DNA of 64,000 bases, taken from Miscanthus floridulus. Taxonomy: Eukaryota > Streptophyta > Magnoliopsida > Poales > Poaceae. The position numbers and the translations under genes were made by a program. The stretch covers positions 123,963,485 to 124,027,484 of the forward strand of contig NC_089597.1 of assembly GCF_019320115.1 (NCBI RefSeq), given 5' to 3'. The notes beneath the pieces are model-generated. The model made no database searches, had not been told where the DNA came from, and saw only the letters and a program-made list of their open reading frames with translations. Positions 44,897 through 54,963 of the stretch are shown one piece after another. Positions within the stretch are counted from its first letter, which is position 1. The number at the start of each line of letters is the position of its first letter.

Positions 44897-46692
44897 TAAG
44901 TAACCGTGCTTTCTGTCTTACAGGCTATCTAGGATTCCAACCAAGAAGCCATAAATGGTAAGCATATGTTTAGTTATTTTTACAGATTATATATTTGTGA
45001 CATTCTAACTAGGGGTTAGAGGTTCGGTTTGTAGCGACGGCTCATTCGATATTTTCGGTCCTGAAATAGCATGGAGAATTGAAGAACCAAGGGTTTGGTC
45101 TTCGGTCTCCTTAGTTTGGTCCTTTGTTCTGGTCAAGCGGATTGATGATGCACAATCAAGCATACTGTGGCAGAACCGCCTAATCCAAAGCCTCCCAGGA
45201 GTGCTCGTCTTCTATTAGACACTAAGCACTCAAGGGAGAACACCAAATTACGCAGTTCTGTCGGGCACACCCCAGGGGAGAACCCGAAAATCCATATTTT
45301 TCCATTAGGATCACAAATGAGAGAATAAAGCTTACATCATTATTAACCATTTCTTACAACACTTTTAATACAACATCAGAGTATAATATTTACTAATTAT
45401 AATAGCGAAATATGAGCATGTTATCAGAGTTATGAACAATTTAATTTAACAGCAGAATATAACACATGTGATCAGGATTACAGCGGAAATGAATATCTAT
45501 TCATGACGTGATGAAGCATTAGTATCTAAACTATGACAACAGATTGTAAGACTTTCATTTATAAAAATATTTAGTGAGGGTTATAAATAAAAACTATGAT
45601 CGCAGCGTAAAGGAAATCATCTCTGAGCCCACTAGGAGGAATCCACATACAAGAGTCAGATCTAGCATCCACCTATCACCTGCAACATGGGGAAATAAAA
45701 CCCTGAGTACTCAATTGTGCTCAGCAAGACTTACCCAATAGGAAGAAAGAAAAGACTCTAAGGATATGCAAGGTTATCTGGCTTGTGGGTTCATTACATC
45801 TACAGAAAGCATTACTAAGCGTACGTCCTTATATTCGATTTTTATTAACAGCCGCATTAATTCATTAACCAACAATTCTATATAAGCACCTGTGCTACTT
45901 TCAAGCAGGTGGTAAGCAATCAGATTTCCTTTTTCCATTCCATTTTTTATCTTTCAGTTCTTACTATGGTGCTAGACCGCAGACAAGCCGTATCTGATTT
46001 CCCAACGATTCACGAATCAATGCCCGTAGCTGGGTACCCCGAAAACACACGCCCCGTTGTACCTAAGGCACAAGCAGGACCAACCCACTACCTTCCTGTC
46101 ACGGGGTCCAAGTCCCCGTCCAAACTAGGACTCCAAGCCCCCGCCCCTGAGTCTCGGACTCAGTGCGGTGCAAGGACCTCCTAACCCTAAAACCACCAAT
46201 ATAGTCGGTCCAAAAAGAGCCGAAACCCATGACAAGAGAGTAACAAGTCTTCCAAGCACCCATACCCAAGTATGTACTCGGGATAATAAGTCTGTGACTT
46301 CTCTAGAGCCTTATGCAACGACCGATCCTTAACCGACACAGATAGGGAAAGCAGTGTAACCAAGCTATGCCCCGCAGCCACGGCGACACAACATCTTACA
46401 CCCACCAATACCCAAACCATATCCCTACCCGATCACCATTTTTTATTTCCACATTTATATTTTTCAAGTGATAATAATACAGTAATATATTTCCCTATAT
46501 CTCGCGAGTGACAGGCAATCACTCGACTTCTACCGGAGTCCTGCAGCATAGCATTCTACATGATCCTGTCATACTAGTAAGACTCATAGGATAAAGAGAT
46601 ATTTATGCAAGTGGGTTTCATTCAACTCCTAAAAACTTAACGCGCAAATATAATTTAAAGTGTAGAAAAGTAGAGGTTATGCACCGGGGCTT

Positions 46693-48594
46693 TGAAAGCT
46701 CTAGTTTGGTTTTGGTGAATTGATGAAACCCTAAGTGCTAACCTAGTTTATCAAGTGATCATGAGATAGGTAGCACACCCCAAGTGATGAAGCAAATGAA
46801 GATCATAGCATGATGATGATGATACCATGATGATGATCAAGTGCTTGGACTTGGAAAGAAGAAAGAGAAAAACAAAAAGCTCAAGGCAAAGGTATAAACC
46901 ATAGGAGCTATTTTGTTTTGGTGATCAAGACACTTAGAGAGTGTGATCACATTTATGATTGATAGCCATACTATTAAGAGGGGTGAAACTCGTATCAGAA
47001 TGCGGTTATCAAAGTGCCACTAGATGCTCTAACTCATTGCATATGCATTTAGGATCTAGTGGAGTGCTAACACCCTTCAAAATGTTTGTGAAAATATGCT
47101 AACACATGTGCACAAGGTGATACACTTGGTGGTTGGCACATTTGAGCAAGGGTGAAGAAGATAGAGTCGAAGAGGAGTTAGCCGCGCTGGTTATAGAGTG
47201 ACCGGACACGTCCGGTATGGTGACCGGACACGTTCGGTATTTGGCGACGAACTCCACGACCGGACGCATCCGGTCGCCACACCGGACACGTCCGGTGTGA
47301 ATCAGAAAAAGCAGTATACGGTAGGATAGTCGATCGGACGCTGGCAACGTCCGGTCCGGTATCACCGGACACATCCGGTCGAACAAGGATGCTTACTGTA
47401 CTCCACCGGACGCTGCGGCTTAGCGTCCGGTCATTTGTGTTTGTGCGTCCGGTGTGAGCGTCCGGTCGTCGGCAGATTAAGTAGCAATGGCTATGTTGAT
47501 TTGAACTGGACACATGGCAGTCTAGGGGCTACCGGACACGTCTAGTATGCCGACCGGACGTGTCCGGTATTCACGACCGGTGCGTCCGGTGCTGCGTCTG
47601 GTTAGTTGGACCGGAGCGTCTGGTCAGCCCACGTTATGCCCAGTGAAGGGGTATAACGGCTCTATTTCGTGGGGGCTTCTATTTAAGCCCCATGGCCGGC
47701 TGTAGCTCACAACCTTTGGCCATTTTCATTGACATAGCAACCTTGTGAGCTTAGCCAAAGCCCTCCCACTCATCTCCATCATTGATTCATCATCTTTGTG
47801 AGATTGGGAGTGAATCCAAGTGCATTGCTTGAGTGTTTGCATCTAGAGGCACTTGGTGTTCGTGTTTTGCTGCGGGGTTCGCTTGTTACTCTTGGTGGTT
47901 GCCGCCACCTAGACGGCTTGGAGCAGTGAGGATCATTGAGCGGAGGTTGGTGATTGTCTCCGGCTCCGATCGTGGTGATTGTGAGGGGTTCTTGACCTTT
48001 CCTCGGCGGAGCGTCAAAAGGTACTCTAGTGGATTGCTCATGACTTGTGTGATCCTCATCTTGTGTTGGTTGTGCGGCACCCTATTGAGGGTTTGGCGTG
48101 TGAAGCCAATTAGCGCGTGAACCTCCAAGTGAGTGAATCGCCACAACGAGGACTAGCTTGCCGGCAAGCAAGTGAACCTCGGTAAAAAATCATTGTGTTC
48201 ATCATTTGATTCCGAGGTGATTGGTCTTCATTGATATTGATTCTTATGATTGATTGGTTCACTTCTCGACATGGCGGTATAACTATCTTGCTTACTCTCT
48301 TTACTTTACCGCAAACTAGTTGTCAAGCTATTTAGTGTAGCTAGTTGTGAGAGCTTGTTAGTTTGGTTAGTGTGGCCCTTTAGTTAGCATTTGAGAGCAC
48401 ACTAACTTAGTGTAGTGACATAGCCATTATGTGGATACATACTATATAAACTAGAATTATGGTAGGTGACTTGCAATTTTAGTAGGCTAGCGCAACACTT
48501 GCTTCGCCTCATAATTATCTAATCGGTTTGCTAAGTGTTGTTGTAGAAATTTTTATTAGGCTATTCACCCCCCTCTAGCCATTAGGACCTTTCA
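46693..48594 (+). repeat. 5' LTR of the Sirevirus
   Basis: 1,902 bp, nearly identical to the 3' LTR by eye. It contains a cluster of palindromic CCGGACACGTCCGG motifs (about 47200-47600) and a TATA-like CTATTTAAG at 47679-47687. Small open frames inside are shared with the 3' copy and arise from the CCGGAC repeats. Confidence 0.9.
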
Positions 48595-48596
48595 AG

Positions 48597-48608
48597 TGGT
48601 ATCAGAGC
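48597..48608 (+). other. Primer binding site, tRNA-iMet
   Basis: TGGTATCAGAGC two bases after the LTR end, complementary to the 3' end of initiator Met tRNA as in most plant Copia elements. Confidence 0.9.
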
Positions 48609-48651
48609 CGAGGTCACCGTTATTTGAGGCTTAACAACCTTCGGTGTTAAA

Positions 48652-50735
48652 ATAGCTCAAATCAACAACACCAAGAAGCCACCCCAATTTGATGGCTCCA
48701 ACTATCCCTATTGGAAGGCCAAGATGACAACTTATATCAAGTCAATCAATAGGAAGGTTTGGAAGGTGGTAGAAACAAAAATTGAGATTGAAGATCCGGA
48801 GAATCCCACCGCGGCCGAAGAAGTACTTCTCCAAAACAATGACATTGCTCTAAGTGCTATTCATGTGTAATTGATGAAAGAACATTTGAGCAAGTCAAAA
48901 ATATTGAGATGGCTTATGAGGCATGGAAGAAGTTGGGAGAATCATTTGAAGGTACTCAAGCCGTAAAGGGTGCTAAGGCATACATCCTTAAAGAAAAGTT
49001 TGCAAGCTTCAAGATGAAGGATGATGAGAGTGTGCCGGAGATGTTCCATAGGCTTCAAGTGCTTATCAATGATCTCAAAGCACTTGGAGAAGAAGTGAAG
49101 GACAAGGACTTCTCCCACAAGTTCTTGAGATGCTTGCCTTCAAGATTTGGTACATTGGTCACCATTCTAGTGAGAAGCGGTTTGGACACTATGACACCAA
49201 ACCAAGTATTGGGAAATATAATGACCGATGATACTTATAGAGATGATGATGAGAAGGAAGAAAAGAAGGAGAAGAAAAATGACAAGAAGGATGACAAGAA
49301 GAAGAGCATGGCATTCAAAGCCACATCATCCAAGGGCAAAGCTAAGCAAGAAACATCAAGTGAAGAAGATGATTCATGGGATGATGATGATGGTGAGAAG
49401 ATGGCTCTCTTTGTCAAGAGATTTGGCAAATTCATGGTGAAGAAGGGCTACCATGCTAGAAGGAAGAAGTCTTCATCCAAAAACAAAGAAGAGTCAAGAA
49501 GGTGCTTCAAGTGTAGAAGCAAAGATCATCTTGTTGCCCAATGTCCATACAATAGTGACAATGATGATGACAACAAGAAGAACAAGAAGAATGACAAGAA
49601 GGAAAAGAAAGAGAAGAAGGACAAGATGGCCTTCAAGAAGAAGAAGGGTGGTTCATATGTAGTCACTTGGGATAGTGATGCTTCCTCAAGTGATGATGAT
49701 GATGATAGTGATGATAACAAGACCACCAAGAAGATGGTTCTTGCAAGCATTGCTATCAATGAGAAGCCTTCTCTCTTCAAATCTTCATCATGCTTCATGG
49801 CTAAGGCCACTAAGGTACAATCTTGTGATGATGAAAGTGATGAAGAACATGTTGATGAAAATGAACATGAAAATGAAAATGATAGTGATAGTGATAATGA
49901 TGAACCTACTAAGGATGAATTATTTGACATGCTAGAAGATGCTAAAGAACACTTTGACATTAAGAGAAGAGAATGCAAGAGCTTGAATAAGGAGGTAAAA
50001 GCCCTTAAGCAAGCCCTTGATGAGCTCAAAGCAACTCATGAGAAGCTAGAGGAAGCCCATGAGAAGCTTGGCAAAGCTCACAAAAAGCTTGAAAAAGCTC
50101 ATTCTTCTTCGCTTAATAAGCAAAATAAAAAGAAGCATGTTGAAACTTGCAATGTAGGTTTAACTTGTGATATAATTGATGAATCACTATCTATGCCTAC
50201 CATTGTTGCTCCTACTAACCCTTCTTGTAGCACTTCCACTTCTACCTCATCTAGTAGTGATGGTCTCACTTATGATGCCTCACTAGTGGTTGAGAATGAG
50301 AACCTCAAGAAGGAGGTCACTAAGCTCACTCACACCTTAGCTAAGGCTTATGGTGGTGAGGACCGCTTGCTTATGTGTTTGGGTAGCCAAATAGCTTCTC
50401 TCTACAAAGAGGGATTGGGCTATACCCCCAAGAAAGGCAAAGCGGCCTTTGCTCCTCACAAGACTAGTTTTGTGAAGAACAATGGTCGGTTTTGCACTAG
50501 TTGCAAGCAAGTGGGTCACAAAGAGCAAGAATGCAAAAATAAGAGCAAAAATGCTAATGTATCCTCCATTAATCTTGATTCATGCTATATGCTTACTAAG
50601 GGTACAAATGGTGTGAAGGCTAAGTTCATTGGTAAACCATGGATGGGCTCAAAGAAGAAAGTCATTTGGGTACCAAAGAGCCTAGTGACTAACCTTCAAG
50701 GACCCAAACAAGTTTGGGTACCTAAAAAGAATTAG
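48652..50735 (+). pseudogene. gag: Sirevirus gag (capsid/nucleocapsid polyprotein), frame-damaged
   Basis: The first part (about 48652-48870) encodes PPQFDGSNYPYWKAKMTTYI in a frame that begins with ATA where a start would be expected. It hits a stop near 48868. The rest is an open 608-codon frame from an internal Met at 48909. That frame has the UBN2-type gag domain (MAYEAWKKLGESFEGTQAVK), a Lys/Asp/Glu-rich low-complexity zone, a CCHC knuckle (CFKCRSKDHLVAQC), an acidic stretch, a coiled coil of repeated KLEEAHEKLGKAH, and a second zinc motif (CTSCKQVGHKEQEC). Gag forms the particle that packages element RNA. The broken N-terminus makes normal expression unlikely. Confidence 0.85.
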
Positions 50736-50744
50736 TCTTCTTTT

Positions 50745-51309
50745 GTAGGTCAATTATAAAGCCAGAGGAAGGCATTAGGTTCTTGATAGTGGGTGCACTC
50801 AACACATGACTGATAATGCAAGAATGTTCAACTCAATCAACACCAATGGCAATGATGATTATGATAGTATCACATTTGGTGACAATGGCAAATGCAAGGT
50901 CAAAGGACTTGGTAAGATTGCAATATCCAATGACATGAGCATATCCAATGTGTTGTTAGTAGAGAGCTTGAACTTCAACTTGCTATCCGTGGCTCAATTG
51001 TGTGATCTTGGATTCAAATGTATATTTGGGGTAGATGGTGTAGAGATCATAAGTGTAGATGGCTCTAACTTGATCTTCAAAGGCTTTAGATATGAGAATC
51101 TATACTTGGTTGATTTCAATGCTAGTGAAGCTAGATTATCTACATGCTTGTTCACTAAGTCTAGCATGGGTTGGTTATGGCATAGAAGGCTTGGTCATGT
51201 TGGAATGAAACAATTGAATAGATTGGTTAAGCATGACTTAGTTAGAGGCTTGAAAGATGTTGTGTTTGAGAAGGATAAGCTTTGTAGCTCTTGTCAAAGA
51301 GGATATTGA
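50745..51309 (+). pseudogene. pol: Sirevirus pol remnant: protease and pre-integrase zinc region
   Basis: Downstream of gag the frame reads VNYKARGRH, then a stop (TAG at 50776-50778), then VLDSGCTQHMTD. This contains the aspartic protease D-S-G. It continues into the gag-pre-integrase region with the H-H-C-C finger (WLWHRRLGHVG, then LCSSCQRGY). It ends abruptly at the deletion junction near 51300. The catalytic part of integrase is missing. Confidence 0.85.
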
Positions 51310-51356
51310 GGTACTTGAGGTCATTTGAAGGCTACAAAGAGGATATTGAGGTACTT
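51295..51356 (+). repeat. Direct repeat at the pol deletion junction
   Basis: CAAAGAGGATATTGAGGTAC plus TT occurs at 51295-51316 and 51335-51356, 40 bp apart, exactly where pre-integrase sequence switches to RNase H sequence. Confidence 0.85.
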
Positions 51357-51886
51357 AAAGCATACACCAAATGCTGGTTTGTGGTATCCCAAAGGAGCAA
51401 AGTTTGTGCTAGTTGGTTACTCCGACTCGGATTATGCGGGATGCAAGGTTGAAAGGAAGAGCACCTCGGGGCACATGTCAATTGTTGGGAAGATCACTTG
51501 TTTCATGGTCATCAAAGAAGCAAAATAGTGTTGCATTATCAATCGCCGAAGCCAAATACATATCCACCGGTAGTTGTTGTGCACAAATACTTTGGATGAA
51601 GGCCACTTTGAGTGACTTTGGAATCAAGTTCAAGAAAGTGCCATTGCTATGTGACAATGAGAGTACAATCAAGCTAACCAACAATCCGGTTCAACATGCA
51701 AGAACAAAGCACATTGATGTCCGCCACCATTTCATAAGAGATCACCAACAAAAAGGGGACATTTGCATTGAGAGTGTAGGCACCGAAGATCAACTTGCCG
51801 ACATATTCACCAAGCCATTGTATGAGAAAAGGTTTTGCAAGCTAAGGAATGAGTTGAACATATTGGATTTCTCAAATATGTGTTGA
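51310..51886 (+). pseudogene. pol: Sirevirus pol remnant: RNase H end
   Basis: After the junction the sequence resumes near the end of pol: MKATKRILRYLKHTPNAGLW, then YSDSDYAGCKVERKSTSG. A G-run shift at 51468-51471 moves the frame, and it goes on as SLVSWSSKKQNSVALSIAEA, LLCDNESTIKLTNNPVQHAR and DQLADIFTKPLYEKRF. These are the Copia RNase H signatures (D in DSDYAG, E in AEAKY, D in CDN). Reverse transcriptase is absent. Confidence 0.85.
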
Positions 51887-52384
51887 TGCACCCCCTCACT
51901 CATATGACATGCCTCTCCTTCGAGCAATCCAAGGTAAAAGTTGATTGGCATGACATACATCTTTGCTAAGGACATGATTAGTGCATCTAGTCACATCTTC
52001 AATTTTATTAGGACCTTTCTAGTGGTTCTATTTTATTAGACTCATTCATGAAAATCAAATGATTTTGATGTCTATATGGTATCACTATTGCTTCTATGCT
52101 TGACTTGATCTAGTGATGGCATATGACATGTTTATAGGCTTGTAAACCTAGTGTTTAATCTAGAGAATGAGCTCTAAGTATTTAACTCAATATGGTATAA
52201 GATAACCCTTATTTGGAGGTGTGAAGAAGCTTGTCCTTGGATCAAACCAAGTTAAATATCTTTGGCAAATAATCTAGATTGGACCAAATTTAGGAAAATA
52301 ATCCACACCCCATTGATTGACATTGATAATCTTGACCCTACGAATAATACTATCTATATTTTAAACTTTTGTGGTCATTGATGA

Positions 52385-53038
52385 CAAAGGGGGAGAGAAA
52401 CAAAGATATTAGTAAAGATAGTGAAAAAGGGGAAGAAATATCATAAAGGGAGAGAAACATAAAGATATCTTGATTTATAACATAGGGGGAGAGATATGAC
52501 AAAGGAAAGGGATCAACTAAAATTTTGAGCACACAAGTAGGGGGAGTAAGCTCATGAACTTGGATGATGCATTTGAATGTGTATTTCATATGTTTGCTTG
52601 CATGGCACAAGTATTAAATTTAAACATCCATGCTTGTGTGATGTATGTTAGTTGTAAGATTGAATGATGAAATAAAATCACTAGATAACTTTCATTTCCA
52701 AGTGTTGTTTCCAAGTGGTATTGAGCTAACCATGGTGCTAAGGATGGTATATTGGTGCACTCCAATTGGTATCACGCTTCAAAGGTCCATCTTTTATACC
52801 TTAGCATCATTTGGTAGATATTGTCTCCTATATTTCCTATCTAAGCATATGTGCAAGCTACTATCCAAACTCTTAGCACATATGTAGGGGGAGCAATTGC
52901 TACCATTTGGGGTTCATGAAACTTGTCCATATCCTTTTACACATGGTAAATATGCTTGGGCAAGCAACATGGATTCAATTGAATTTCAATTCATATCTTT
53001 GTGAAAGGGTTGTCATCAATTATCAAAAAGGGGGAGAT
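52385..53038 (+). repeat. Cluster of polypurine tracts before the 3' LTR
   Basis: AAAGGGGGAGAG, AAAAAGGGGAAG, AAAGGGAGAG, AGGGGGAGAG, GTAGGGGGAG (twice) and, directly at the LTR, AAAAAGGGGGAGAT (53025-53038). The last is the primer for plus-strand DNA synthesis; multiple copies are a described Sirevirus trait. Confidence 0.85.
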
Positions 53039-54963
53039 TGAAAGCTCTAGTTTGGTTTTGGTGAATTGATGAAACCCTAAGTGCTAACCTAGTTTATCAA
53101 GTGATCATGAGATAGGTAGCACACCCCAAGTGATGAAGCAAATGAAGATCATAGCATGATGATGATGATACCATGATGATGATCAAGTGCTTGGACTTGG
53201 AAAGAAGAAAGAGAAAAACAAAAAGCTCAAGGCAAAGGTATAAACCATATGAGCTATTTTGTTTTGGTGATCAAGACACTTAGAGAGTGTGATCACATTT
53301 AGGATTGATAGCCGTACTATTAAGAGGGGTGAAACTCGTATCGGAATGCGGTTATCAAAGTGCCACTAGATGCTCTAACTCATTGCATATGCATTTAGGA
53401 TCTAGTGGAGTGCTAACACCCTTCAAAATGTTTGTGAAAATATGCTAACACATGTGCACAAGGTGATACAATTGGTGGTTGGCATATTTGAGCAAGGGTG
53501 AAGAAGATAGAGTCGAAGAGGAGTTAGCCGCGCTGGTTACAGAGTGACCGGACGTGTCCGGTATGGTGACCGGACACGTCCGGTATTTGGCGACGAACTC
53601 CGCGACCGGACGCGTCCGGTCACCACACCGAACGCATTCGGTGTGAATCAGAAAAAACAGTATACGGCAGGACAGTCGATCGGACGCTGGCAGCGTGTGA
53701 TCCGGTATCACCAGATGTGTCCAATCGGACAAGGATGCTTACTGTACTCCACCGGACGCTGCGGCTCAGCGTCCGGTCATTTGTGTTTGTGCGTCCGGTG
53801 TGAGCGTCCGATCGTCGGTAGATTAAGTAGCAACGGCTATGTTGGTTTGAACTGGACACGCGGTAGTCTGGGGGCTACCGGACACGTCCGGTATGCCAAC
53901 CGGACACGTCCGGTATGCCAACCGGACGCGTCCGGTATTCACGACCGGTGCGTCCGGTGCTGTGTCCGGTCAGTTGGACCGGAGCGTCCGGTCAGCCCGC
54001 GTTATGCCCAGTGAAGGGGTATAACGGCTCTATTTCATGGGGGCTTCTATTTAAGCCCCATGGCCAGCTGTAGCTCACAACCTTTGGCCATTTTCATTGA
54101 CATAGCAACCTTGTGAGCTTAGCCAAAGCCCTCCCACTCATCTCCATCATTGATTCATCATCTTTGTGAGATTAGGAGTGAATCCAAGTGCATTGCTTGA
54201 GTGTTTGCATCTAGAGGCACTTGGTGTTCGTGTTTCGCTGCGGGGTTCGTTTGTTACTCTTGGTGGTTGCCGCCACCTAGATGGCTTGGATCAGTGAGGA
54301 TCGTTGAGCGGAGGTTGGTGATTGTCTCCGGCTTCGATCGTGGTGATTGTGAGGGGTTCTTGACCTTTCCCCGACAGAGCGCCAAAAGGTACTCTAGTGG
54401 ATTGCTCGTGGCTTGTGTGATCCTCATTTTGTGTTGGTTGTGCGGCACCCTATTGAGGGTTTGGCGTGTGAACCCAATTAGCGCGTGAACCTCCAAGTGA
54501 GTGAATCGCCACAACGAGGACTAGCTTGCCGGCAAGCAAGTGAACCTCGGTAAAAAATCATTGTGTTCATCCTTTGATTCCGAGGTGATTGGTCTTTATT
54601 GATATTGATTCTTGTGATTGATTGGTTCACTCCTCGACACGGCGGTATAATTATCTTGCTTACTCTCTTTACTTTACCGCAAACTAGTTGTCAAGCTCTT
54701 TAGTGTAGCTAGTTGTGAGAGCTTGTTAGTTTGGGTAGTGTGGCTCTTTAGTTAGCATTTGAGAGCACACTAACTTAGTGTAGTGACATAGCCTTTATGT
54801 GGATACATACTATATAAACTAGAATTGTGGTAGGTGGCTTATAATTTTTGTAGGCTAGCACAACACTTGCTTCGCCTCATAATTGTCTAATCGGTTTGCT
54901 AAGTGTTGTTGTAGAAATTTTTATTAGGCTATTCACCCTCCCTCTAGCCATTAGAACCTTTCA
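53039..54963 (+). repeat. 3' LTR of the Sirevirus
   Basis: 1,925 bp. It differs from the 5' LTR by scattered substitutions and one extra 22-bp unit of the CCGGACACGTCCGGTATGCC repeat near 53890-53913. Confidence 0.9.

Larger units (their letters stand above)
46693..54963 (+). mobile_element. Copia-type LTR retrotransposon of the Sirevirus group, defective
   Basis: Two long LTRs (46693-48594 and 53039-54963) start TGAAAGCTCTAG and end CCTTTCA, flanked by the 5-bp duplication GGCTT (46688-46692, 54964-54968). Next to the 5' LTR is a tRNA-iMet primer site; next to the 3' LTR a polypurine tract. A long gag with zinc knuckles, repeated purine tracts near the 3' LTR and palindromic CCGGACACGTCCGG repeats in the LTRs fit Sireviruses (family knowledge). 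Gag has frame damage, and most of integrase and all of reverse transcriptase are deleted, so the copy cannot replicate alone. Confidence 0.9.

Noticed and set aside
47178..47513. Minus-strand frames (also 53445-53859) rich in Thr/Arg/Pro
   Set aside because: They arise from CCGGACACGTCCGG palindromes in the two Sirevirus LTRs and are duplicated with them.
49228..50029. Met-, Arg- or Ser-rich frames overlapping gag
   Set aside because: Other-frame shadows of the GAT/AAG-rich gag sequence.
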